Of a stretch of DNA of 64,000 nt, positions 8,768-17,364 are shown in pieces (position 1 is the stretch's first letter; each line of letters starts with the position of its first letter). The DNA is taken from positions 2,790,001 to 2,854,000 of the forward strand of contig OY760687.1 of the NCBI GenBank assembly GCA_963663945.1, given 5' to 3'. Origin of the DNA: Bin87 sp963663945 (GTDB lineage Bacteria > Chloroflexota > Dehalococcoidia > Lucifugimonadales > UBA3495). Position numbers and translations under genes: made by a program. The notes beneath the pieces were generated by a model. That model was not told where the DNA came from, made no database searches, and saw nothing but the letters and a program-made list of their open reading frames with translations.

Positions 8768-9873
8768 ACGACAAACAGATCCTCCGGCAAGAACGCCGAC
8801 ACCACGAAGTTGGGCACGTCCAACACGTTGCTTACCTTCAGGTCCACCGCCACGCTGCAGATGACGTAGGCCTGGTTGCGGGAGAACCCGCGTTCCTGCA
8901 GCAGGTCAATCATGTTCAGGATGGCGTTGCGGCAGGCCAGCGTCAGGTTCTCGCCCTCGTTGACGCCATCGTCGCGCACCGGCATGCCCATGGTGGCGAC
9001 GAACCGGCGCGGAGCCGCCCACTCCGGCGCGATGTAGTAGTCTTCCCGGCTGAACCGTGGCCAGCGGATGTTGTGCCGCTCGGCCTCGCCCTTCAGCACT
9101 CGGAACCGGACCGTGCAGGTCGCGCCCATCTCCACCGCGGTGACGCATACCTCGCCGTCTCCCTGGGCGAAGTGACCATCCCCGGTTGAGAACAGCGCGC
9201 CATCCACGGCCACCGGCAGCAGCAGTTTCGACCCGGTGGAAAGCTGCTTCACGTCGAAGTTGCCCCCATTCTCCCGGGGCGGCAGCGTGCGGATTCCATG
9301 GGTCGCGCCGGCGCCGCTGATTGGAACCGCGCCTCCCACGTCCGGCGGCAAAGCCACGCCCCCCCGTGAGGCCAACTCCGTCTCCCGTCGCGTCCACTCT
9401 TCCAGTTGAGCATGGGATGGCGCCACGCCGGATACGCCCATGAACGACGCGCCGGGTACCCGTACACCCGGTACCTGCTCTGACGTGGCGAACCCGTCCG
9501 CGATGTTCCAGTGCACCATGAACGGGTCGGTGAACACGTCGCGCAGAAAACCGAAGCCGGGGAAGATCACGCTGAACGCATGGGGCTGTGGCTGGATATC
9601 CACGAACTCCACTTCCAGCAGGTCGCCGGGCTCGGCTCCTTTCACGGCCACCGGGCCGGTGAGCGGGTGTATCACCCCGGCATCCATGCCTCCGAAATCC
9701 GCTTCGGTTACGCCGGGCCGCATCTGACCGTCGAAGGCGTCTCTGGTCTCTATCACCACCTCCTCGCCCTCGTCCGCCTCGACGACAGGAGAGATGTCCG
9801 GATGCCAGCGGTTGTGCCCCGTGTTAGACTCCTCGCGCAGCGGCTTGCTGCGGTCGATAGTGATGCTCTGCAT
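8764..9873 (-). CDS. acetamidase/formamidase family protein
   Basis: This FmdA/AmdA-type amidohydrolase would release ammonia from short amides. The 369-aa protein has the family features GVIHPLTGPVAVKGAEPGD, the GDGHFAQGDGEV stretch with metal-ligand histidine, and an ending that includes SVAVDLKVSNVLD. ATG 9873, preceded by GGGAGGGAAA, is the real start; the frame extends further upstream without conservation. It is transcribed toward the toxin gene and divergent from the SnoaL-like gene. The true substrate may be an amide other than acetamide or formamide. Confidence 0.88.
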   Translation of the reverse strand: MQSITIDRSKPLREESNTGHNRWHPDISPVVEADEGEEVVIETRDAFDGQMRPGVTEADFGGMDAGVIHPLTGPVAVKGAEPGDLLEVEFVDIQPQPHAFSVIFPGFGFLRDVFTDPFMVHWNIADGFATSEQVPGVRVPGASFMGVSGVAPSHAQLEEWTRRETELASRGGVALPPDVGGAVPISGAGATHGIRTLPPRENGGNFDVKQLSTGSKLLLPVAVDGALFSTGDGHFAQGDGEVCVTAVEMGATCTVRFRVLKGEAERHNIRWPRFSREDYYIAPEWAAPRRFVATMGMPVRDDGVNEGENLTLACRNAILNMIDLLQERGFSRNQAYVICSVAVDLKVSNVLDVPNFVVSAFLPEDLFVV

Positions 9874-9976
9874 GGAAATTTCCCTCCCCGGCCGCGCGCT
9901 ATGCCCGTAGCCACCTGCCGGGATGCTATCGGCAGCCCCCTGGGGAGTCAAGAAACAAACGAGAGGAGGAGCAGCC

Positions 9977-10393
9977 ATGTCCTCGTCCAACGAGAACCCC
10001 GACCTCATCGCCGCGAACCTGGCCGCCGTCGAGGCCCACTTCCACTCCGAGGCCACCAATGAGGTGGAAGCGGCCCTGGACCTCTACACCGACGACGTGG
10101 TCTGGGAAGCGCCGGCCCGTGGCCTGCGATTCGAGGGCAAGCGCGCCGTCGCCGACAACTACACGCAGATGTTCGCCAAGATGGAGGACGTCGAGTTCGA
10201 GAACCTCCAGCGCTTCGCCACCGAGGACCGGGTGGTGGACGACAGCGTGGTTCGATTCCGTCTGACTGGTGAAGGCTACCTGCCTCTATCCACGGGTACA
10301 CAGGTAGAGATGCGCCTGGTCCACATCTTCGAGATGCGCGGCGGCCTCATCTGCAAGGAGATCGGTTACGAGATGTGGAGCGCGGCCGCATAA
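9977..10393 (+). CDS. SnoaL-like / NTF2-like domain protein
   Basis: The 138-aa product has the NTF2-like cone fold pattern: helix VEAHFHSEATNEVEAALDLY, then YTDDVVWEAPARGLRFEGK, then strands ending HIFEMRGGLICKEIGYEMW. Family members are small ligand-binding proteins or isomerase-like enzymes; none can be specified here. ATG 9977 follows GAGAGGAGGAG closely. It is followed 54 bases later by the metallo-hydrolase gene on the same strand, so the two may be co-transcribed. Confidence 0.82.
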   Translation: MSSSNENPDLIAANLAAVEAHFHSEATNEVEAALDLYTDDVVWEAPARGLRFEGKRAVADNYTQMFAKMEDVEFENLQRFATEDRVVDDSVVRFRLTGEGYLPLSTGTQVEMRLVHIFEMRGGLICKEIGYEMWSAAA

Positions 10394-10446
10394 CCTCAAC
10401 TCCTGCGTACCTCCGTGCAACGGCCACTCCCGAGCGAGATCCCAAA

Positions 10447-11145
10447 ATGCGGCTGACCTACTTCGGGCATTGCGCCTTTCGCTGGGAAACGCCCGGCGGC
10501 GTGACGGCCGTTGCCGATCCATACCGCAACCAGGCCGACCGTTACTGGTTTACCCGCATGTTCCCCGATGTCCGTTGCGATCTTGGCCTCATCACCCACG
10601 CTCACTTCGACCACGACGCTGTGGAACGCCTGCCGGAGGCCGCCTCAATCCTGAGGATGCCCGGCGAGTTCTCCACCGGCGATCTGCAGATTCGCGGCGT
10701 GCAGGACTTGCACTCCGGCGCGTCCCGACTGCGCGACTTTCCCAACGTGATGTTCCGCCTCGAATCCGGGGGGTTGAGCTTCCTGCACATCGGCGACAAC
10801 CGCGTTGAGTGGCCGGCCGACGTCGCCTCGGCCGTGGGCGATGTCGACGTGTTGCTGGTGACCGTGGATGACTCGAACCACCTGCTCACCTACGAACAGG
10901 TGGACTCCCTGGTTCAGCGGCTGCAGCCCAAAGTGGTCATACCGATGCACTACGCCATCCCCGGCCTGACTGCCTCAGAATGCGAACTCCTTCCCCCGGA
11001 CGGTTGGCTCGCCCGCCAGACCGCAGTTCGCCGTCTGGAAACCGACCGGGTCGAGTTCAGCAACGGATTGCTGCCGGCGCAAACGGAGGTCTGGCTGTTT
11101 CAACCGGCCAGCGAGTCGCTGAACGCCCCTGAGATCGGTCCCTGA
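10447..11145 (+). CDS. MBL-fold metal-dependent hydrolase (UlaG-like)
   Basis: This 232-aa protein has the metallo-beta-lactamase signature THAHFDHDAVERL near residue 54, a second metal-site region HIGDNRVEW and VVIPMHYAIPG toward the end. It resembles the single-domain UlaG/YtkL-like group that often acts on lactones or phosphodiesters, but substrate is unknown. ATG 10447 begins the conserved MRLTYFGHCAFRW; the frame is open 24 codons upstream. A perfect hairpin lies downstream (11167-11204). Confidence 0.83.
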   Translation: MRLTYFGHCAFRWETPGGVTAVADPYRNQADRYWFTRMFPDVRCDLGLITHAHFDHDAVERLPEAASILRMPGEFSTGDLQIRGVQDLHSGASRLRDFPNVMFRLESGGLSFLHIGDNRVEWPADVASAVGDVDVLLVTVDDSNHLLTYEQVDSLVQRLQPKVVIPMHYAIPGLTASECELLPPDGWLARQTAVRRLETDRVEFSNGLLPAQTEVWLFQPASESLNAPEIGP

Positions 11146-11166
11146 CGCCCAATTAGTCTGGATTCT

Positions 11167-11204
11167 AACGAGTAGGGACGAATGATGATTCGCCCCTACT
11201 CGTT
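11167..11204. terminator. hairpin between convergent genes, repeat-like
   Basis: AACGAGTAGGG (11167-11177) pairs with CCCTACTCGTT (11194-11204), and the inner CGAAT/ATTCG extends the stem. There is no strong T-run on either strand. It separates the convergent MBL hydrolase and DUF35 genes and resembles other GGGGCG/CGCCCC palindromes in this window. Confidence 0.6.
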
Positions 11205-11224
11205 GGCGATGATCCCTCGAAATA

Positions 11225-11737
11225 TCAGGCTTCAGGCACTTCATGTGACCAGGTAAATCCCTGGTCCGGCTCGTCGATGAGACGCCACTGCGGCAGCATG
11301 AACCCATCCTCCACCGGCTGGAATGCAACCTCCACCCGCTTGCCGATGCCCACTTTCGCCTCTTGCTCCATGTTGAAATCGGCATCCACCAGGTTGCCGG
11401 TGATGCGCAGGCCGTCGAACTCCGTCGGCTGTCCGCGTTGCTCGTCAAGTTCCACCAGCACGATGGCGAAGGGTGTTGAGTCGCGAAACGCGGGGATCAC
11501 CGTGTGGGCCACCACCTGGTAGGAGTATATGGTGCCCTTGCCGGAAACCTGTTGCCACTCCCAGTTCAGGGACGTGCACCACGGACATCCTGGCCCCGGC
11601 TCGCCGCGCAGCAGGCCGCAGTCGGCGCACTTCTTGACAACCAGGCGACCTTCCGCCGCCGCTTCAAAGTAACCCTTGTATTCAGAATCGTTCTCGGGGA
11701 TGCTCAGCGTGATGCCCCGGTAGGTGTAGTTTGGCAT
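11225..11737 (-). CDS. DUF35 OB-fold/zinc-ribbon protein, thiolase partner
   Basis: The 170-aa protein has a rubredoxin-like zinc ribbon (Cys37, Cys40, Cys51, Cys54) followed by an OB-fold. DUF35 proteins bind acyl-CoA substrates and form complexes with thiolase-like enzymes; in steroid side-chain degradation such pairs act as retro-aldolases (Ltp2 type). It lies 22 bases downstream of the thiolase gene on the same strand, which strongly suggests a complex. Start ATG 11737. Confidence 0.9.
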   Translation of the reverse strand: MPNYTYRGITLSIPENDSEYKGYFEAAAEGRLVVKKCADCGLLRGEPGPGCPWCTSLNWEWQQVSGKGTIYSYQVVAHTVIPAFRDSTPFAIVLVELDEQRGQPTEFDGLRITGNLVDADFNMEQEAKVGIGKRVEVAFQPVEDGFMLPQWRLIDEPDQGFTWSHEVPEA

Positions 11738-11759
11738 TGTCCTTCTCCCTCTTCGGCGT

Positions 11760-12989
11760 CTAGCTGAGCACGTTCCCCATGATTAAGGAACTGCCGACGG
11801 CCGGCGTCCCCCAACCCATGTTCATGCTGATCTTGGCGTCCTGCACCTGACGGCAACCACCCTCGCTGTAATCGAAGGTGTGGTCGCCCTCGGTGGCGCC
11901 GGGGCAGTAGTCGTCGACGGTGCCCCTCAGTTGGCGCACGTTCTCGATCACCATGTTCATGCCGTGGGTGTAACCCTCGCAGAGGTGTCCACCGCTGACG
12001 TTGTTCGGCCGCCGGCCGCCGAGGTTGATGGCTCCGCTGGTCACGTAGTCCTTGCCCTCGCCCTTCTCGCACCAGCCGTAGTCCTCGAACTGGAGTAGCA
12101 CGGTGTACGTGAAGGCGTCGTAGCAGCCGGTCAGATCCACGTCCTCGTGCTTCACGCCGGCCAGGTCGAAGACGCGCGGTGCGATGTAGTGGCCGGCCAC
12201 TCGCGAAATCGGGCCATGCTGGTAGTGGAAATCACCGCCCGGCTTGGTGCCCCGACCCTGCACACCCTTGATGTAGATGGGCTTGTGCTTCAGGTCCTTC
12301 GCCCGTTCAGTGGACGTGACGATGACGCACGTGGCGTTGTCCGTCTCCAGGCAGCAGTCCAGCAGGTGGGCCACTGGCCGGATGATCCAGCGCGAGTTCA
12401 TCACGTCATCAACCGTCACCCGGTGCTTCATCAGCGCCTTCGGGTTGTTGGAGGCGTGGTTAGAGTGGGCCGCTTTAATGGCCGCCAGGTCCTCGCTCTT
12501 CACCCCGTACTCGGCCATGTGGCGGGTGAAGGTGTAGGCGAACTGCTGCACCGCGCTGATCAACCCGTAGGGCCGCTTCATCAGGTCCAGCCCGCCGATG
12601 GGCGCAGACGCCCGTGCCCCGGTGCCGCCGATGCGCACATTGGAGTACCCGTTCATCGAGCGGAAGATGGCAACCACGTCGCACATGCCCGCTTCGATGG
12701 CGCCGACGGCCAACCCGACCAGCGCTTCAGTCGAAGAACCGCCGCCCGAGCAGTCCATGTAGAAATTGGGCCGGATGCCCAGGTCATACTGTATGGACGT
12801 CGACGGCGTCGAATCTCCGCCGTGATAGCTGAGCATCCCGTCCACCTGGTCGGGCGTCAGGCCGGCGTCGTTCATCGCGTTGCGGATCGCCTCGGCCCCC
12901 AGCGCCCTCGTGGTGCGGCCCGAGGCCCGGCTGTATTCGGTTTCGCCCACCCCGACGATGCAATATTTGTCCCGTGGATTGCCTGCCAT
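11760..12989 (-). CDS. thiolase family protein (SCP-x/lipid-transfer type)
   Basis: The 409-aa product belongs to the non-classical thiolases: an N-terminal DKYCIVGVGETEYSRASGR strand, a DCSGGGSS segment around the usual nucleophile position (Cys80), and a C-terminal GGHLCEGYTHGMNM that replaces the usual GGHPxGxTG. The pattern fits SCP-x/Ltp2-like enzymes that cleave or condense acyl-CoAs together with a DUF35 partner. The start ATG 12989 has GGAGGG upstream. A role in degradation of branched or steroid-like acyl-CoAs is inferred from the pairing with DUF35. Confidence 0.9.
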   Translation of the reverse strand: MAGNPRDKYCIVGVGETEYSRASGRTTRALGAEAIRNAMNDAGLTPDQVDGMLSYHGGDSTPSTSIQYDLGIRPNFYMDCSGGGSSTEALVGLAVGAIEAGMCDVVAIFRSMNGYSNVRIGGTGARASAPIGGLDLMKRPYGLISAVQQFAYTFTRHMAEYGVKSEDLAAIKAAHSNHASNNPKALMKHRVTVDDVMNSRWIIRPVAHLLDCCLETDNATCVIVTSTERAKDLKHKPIYIKGVQGRGTKPGGDFHYQHGPISRVAGHYIAPRVFDLAGVKHEDVDLTGCYDAFTYTVLLQFEDYGWCEKGEGKDYVTSGAINLGGRRPNNVSGGHLCEGYTHGMNMVIENVRQLRGTVDDYCPGATEGDHTFDYSEGGCRQVQDAKISMNMGWGTPAVGSSLIMGNVLS

Positions 12990-13066
12990 GTCATCCCTCC
13001 GGTTGGCAACGAATCAGAAACCACGCGGAGTAAACCGGCGCGGCCCCGTTACGCTAACACGCTGAC

Positions 13067-13100
13067 AAAACAGGGGGCAACCCTGTGGTTGCCCCGTTTT
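13067..13100 (-). terminator. Rho-independent terminator of trpS
   Basis: A strong stem (AAAAC plus a GGGGCAACC arm against GGTTGCCCC plus GTTTT) lies 47 bases past the trpS stop. On the minus strand the hairpin ends in CCCCCTGTTTTG. It also separates trpS from the thiolase gene. Confidence 0.75.
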
Positions 13101-13146
13101 CAGGTCGTATAGACAGCGACCGCGCGCGATGTCTCACGATGCTTGC

Positions 13147-14163
<1,017 letters not shown>

Positions 14164-14313
14164 AGCCGTTGCTCTCCTGCGATATCTAAGGGCGTCGGAT
14201 CCAGGTGGACGGGCCGCGGGCTCTATCACGACCATCGACGGCGGTTCGCCAGTTGGGGCGCGACCCGGCGAGGGACTGCATCCCCCGGTAACAGACTCAC
14301 CGCTACGAGCGGG

Positions 14314-16584
14314 TCATCCCGCCTCGGTAGGCAACGCGGCTGTTTGTCCAGAACGGGTCGTCGCCGATTCCGAAAGGGTATCCTGTCGCAAACGATGTTC
14401 CCGCAAATATTCTAGCAGGCCATCGGACGCTGACGATTTGCATTCCCCGCACAACAACTCGCCGGCGCGGCACCGCGATTGCAACTCCGCGTAGGCCTGC
14501 GGGTCGGGTGTGGCAAAAAAGGCATGCAGGCTGGACACCGAGCAGACCCGTGGGTCCGGGTTTCCACCCTTTTCGCGTTGCTCTTCCAGCGTGCCGCGAC
14601 CACCGGTGTAAGCCCGGCTGACCCGCCGCCGGATATCGGCCGGATCGTCGTCAAAGGTGACGCGGCCGGGCGGGACCCGGTTGGTCATCACCTCCACCGC
14701 GCCGCCGGTCTGGGGGTCTTCGTAGGTGGTCAGGTTCCGTACTGGGCGCAGATACAGCGCCGACGGCTTCAGGAACCCGAACCGTTCGGCCACGTTGCGG
14801 GCCATGCGCACGTATACGTCGCCGCCGATGCCGTCGATCACCAGCGTGCGGCAGGGGCCGCCGGCGTCCGGCTGCTGGCCGTGCAGAATGTCGGCCAAGC
14901 GCAGCAGGGGCCGGAAGGTGTCGGTCGCGCTGTCCCGCAGACGCAGCCCCAATGCCGAATTCAGCAGGCTGAGCGGGATCGCCTCGCCGAGTTCAAACGC
15001 AGTCCTCACGATCGACGGGCTGTCCTGCTGAAGGTACGCTTCGGCTCCCTCCAGATCCAGGCCGCAGGCTGCCATGGCAATCAGATACTCGTGCATCAGT
15101 TGACGTGCCTGGTCCAAGTCGCCGATTTCATCGCGATAGCCAATGACCACCTCAGCGCCCATCGCCTGGAAGTGCGCCAGAATGCTGGCGACGGTTCCGT
15201 GAGCCAGGTGCGCCGGCCCGTCGATGGCCACCCCAGCCACCACTTTGCACGGCTGGCCATCGGTCAGCGCCTGCATGAAAATGTCCGCATCGCGGCTGCC
15301 CACGGTCATACCGGTTTCCATGTAGGGATGTGGGGTTTCGAACCACTCCATGAAACGGCGGCGCTGCTCCGGGTAAGCCTCGTTCAGTCCGGTGACGCGC
15401 AACTCTTTGATCAGTTCGTTCTCGCGGGCTAACGGCTGGTCGCCGGTGCGGACCACCAGCGAAGGTATCGCTATGTCCGCCTCGTCGGTGCGAGTTTCCG
15501 GCGAATCCGCATCCAGTATCTGGCCATGCAATCGGCTCAGACGCTGGGCGATGTCGTTCAGGGTCCGCTCCTGCACCTCGCGGGCATTGGAAAGCAGCAG
15601 CCTAGCGATGTCCTCGGCAGTCTCCGCGGACAGGCCAAGCTGCCGTGCCCGACGCCGCGCGCCGACGAACAGGTTCTCCTCCACAGCCGGCTTGTGAATC
15701 GTGTCGCTCTCGAGGTACTTCTCCGCCGCCACGTTACGCGACGCCTCGATCCTGGCGTGCGTCAGTTCCAGGATGCGGTCATGGCTTCCGGAAATGACAG
15801 CGCGTTGCCGTCCTCGATACTCCGCGTAGGGTAATCCTCTGGCGGGCATTTCGGCTCTAACCGCAGCCGGGTCTTCGCCGGCCAGCAGCCTGCCCACGCC
15901 ACTTTCGATCTCCGCCACTTCCGCCAGGCGTCGCCAGTCCGATGGCACTAGATCCGCCGGCTGTTCATCCAGCCACGCCGACAATTTGGGCATCCCCTGG
16001 TCGTACATATCAACCGCGGCCGGGATTGTCAGTTTGTCGCGCAGTTGCAACGCCGGAGCCAGGCATGCACGGCGATATGTCGCCAAATACGGCTCCCGAA
16101 TGCGTCCTGGAGGCGGCACGTCTCGCAGGTAATCAGCGTGTTTCTCGACGCTTGCCAGATCCAGCAAAGCTGCGTCCCGGAGCAACGCACCACTACCGTC
16201 GTCGTGCGCTGTGCCCCAGGCGCCCCGGATGGCAACAGCCACCGCCTTCACGTACGACTCGGGCGCTCCCGCCCCCCGCAACCATGCACCAGCCAGCGCA
16301 ACGGACGCTTCAGCGCGTTCCGGATCATCCGGTTGGCCGGCCAGGTGCAGCAGAGCCGCCGTGTTCACCACCGTCACGTCGACCTTCGAATCGACGGACG
16401 CGGCCAATTCTGCGGCGATCACCGTCACGCGCCGTGCTGCGGGCAGTCCCTCGGCATCAGGATGTCCGGCATACATTCCCTCCAGGGACGCGCCCAGACG
16501 ATGACCATCGGGGGTGTAGGTATGCGCCGTTGTCATGGCTCGTGCAACCGGAATCACGGGTGATTGGCCCCATGATACCAGCAA
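14314..16584 (-). CDS. HD-like / chorismate mutase-like / archaeal-type TrpRS-like fusion protein
   Basis: This 756-aa protein has three recognisable parts. Residues about 40-150 resemble an HD phosphohydrolase, but the HD pair reads HL (80-81), so it is probably inactive. Residues about 264-354 resemble an AroQ chorismate mutase helix bundle (Arg278, Lys289 and Gln338 at expected active-site places, but no Arg in KPAVEEN). Residues about 410-730 resemble an archaeal/eukaryotic TrpRS: a HIGH-like GPAHLAHG (456-463), GIGGD (585-589) and the hallmark GELLCGECK near the end (708-716). No KMSKS/KMSAS is present; the stretch reads VEVMTNRVPPG. A later ATG at 16536 is a possible start. Function is unknown; a tryptophan-sensing regulator is my inference. 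Confidence 0.8.
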   Translation of the reverse strand: MLVSWGQSPVIPVARAMTTAHTYTPDGHRLGASLEGMYAGHPDAEGLPAARRVTVIAAELAASVDSKVDVTVVNTAALLHLAGQPDDPERAEASVALAGAWLRGAGAPESYVKAVAVAIRGAWGTAHDDGSGALLRDAALLDLASVEKHADYLRDVPPPGRIREPYLATYRRACLAPALQLRDKLTIPAAVDMYDQGMPKLSAWLDEQPADLVPSDWRRLAEVAEIESGVGRLLAGEDPAAVRAEMPARGLPYAEYRGRQRAVISGSHDRILELTHARIEASRNVAAEKYLESDTIHKPAVEENLFVGARRRARQLGLSAETAEDIARLLLSNAREVQERTLNDIAQRLSRLHGQILDADSPETRTDEADIAIPSLVVRTGDQPLARENELIKELRVTGLNEAYPEQRRRFMEWFETPHPYMETGMTVGSRDADIFMQALTDGQPCKVVAGVAIDGPAHLAHGTVASILAHFQAMGAEVVIGYRDEIGDLDQARQLMHEYLIAMAACGLDLEGAEAYLQQDSPSIVRTAFELGEAIPLSLLNSALGLRLRDSATDTFRPLLRLADILHGQQPDAGGPCRTLVIDGIGGDVYVRMARNVAERFGFLKPSALYLRPVRNLTTYEDPQTGGAVEVMTNRVPPGRVTFDDDPADIRRRVSRAYTGGRGTLEEQREKGGNPDPRVCSVSSLHAFFATPDPQAYAELQSRCRAGELLCGECKSSASDGLLEYLREHRLRQDTLSESATTRSGQTAALPTEAG

Positions 16585-16611
16585 TGCCGGTCCACCAAAT
16601 CCAGGGCGCGC

Positions 16612-16636
16612 AAAAGCCCGGCTTGAGGCCGGGCTT
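16612..16636 (-). terminator. Rho-independent terminator after the alpha/beta hydrolase
   Basis: AAGCCCGGC (16614-16622) pairs with GCCGGGCTT (16628-16636), and on the minus strand the stem is followed by TTTT. It ends the gyrA-hydrolase transcript. Confidence 0.8.
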
Positions 16637-16662
16637 GGAAGTTCGCAGCGTGTTGCCTTCGG

Positions 16663-17352
16663 CTAATCCGGGTTATCACCCAGCCGGGTCAGGAAGCCGG
16701 CGATGGCTTCATTCACGGCGTCCGGCTGCTCCAGCGTGACGAAGTGCCCCGAGTTGGGCACCACCACCACCTCGGCGTCCTGCAGCTCCCGACCCAGGTA
16801 TTCCGCGTAACGCACCGGGGTCATTATGTCATCCGCGCCCACGATCACCAGCGACGGCAGACTGATTTCCTTGACGCGCTCCATCACGTCGAACCGGTCA
16901 CAGGCCGCCAGGTCGTTGTGCTCGACCATGGGCCCAGATTGCAAAGCGCGGGAAGCCAGTTGAGGCGCCAGGTCCCGGTTGATGGCCTCGTAGTATGCCG
17001 GAGCCTCAGCACGCCATTGGGCGTCATCCAAACAGCGGTTGAGGTAGTCTGGATGTACCCGCAGCCTCCCGCCGGTTCCGATCAGGACCAGGCCGGCCAG
17101 GTCCTCGGGGAACCGCAGCGCGTAGTCCAGGGCGATGGCGCCGCCCATGGAGTGCCCGAACAGGACGAAGGGCGGATATCCCTTCCCGCGCGCGTAATCC
17201 CGCACCCAGTCTACATACCCCCCGATGCTGTCCTTGGGTTCCCCGTCCGGGTGGCCAGGGAGGTTGACGGCGTCGGCGTTTTCGAACCGCGCCGTCTGGT
17301 AGTGGTAGGTCAGTTCGTTCTGGCCGGAGCCATGAACCATCACGAGTTGCAT
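16663..17352 (-). CDS. alpha/beta-fold hydrolase
   Basis: The 229-aa protein has the nucleophile elbow GHSMGG (Ser68), an acid-strand VGADDIMTP and the catalytic His in NSGHFVTLEQP. It is a typical esterase/lipase-like fold of short length with a small lid; substrate is not predictable. It starts 12 bases after the gyrA stop on the same strand, so it is probably the last gene of the gyrA operon. Confidence 0.88.
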   Translation of the reverse strand: MQLVMVHGSGQNELTYHYQTARFENADAVNLPGHPDGEPKDSIGGYVDWVRDYARGKGYPPFVLFGHSMGGAIALDYALRFPEDLAGLVLIGTGGRLRVHPDYLNRCLDDAQWRAEAPAYYEAINRDLAPQLASRALQSGPMVEHNDLAACDRFDVMERVKEISLPSLVIVGADDIMTPVRYAEYLGRELQDAEVVVVPNSGHFVTLEQPDAVNEAIAGFLTRLGDNPD

Positions 17353-17364
17353 TGAAGCATTCCC

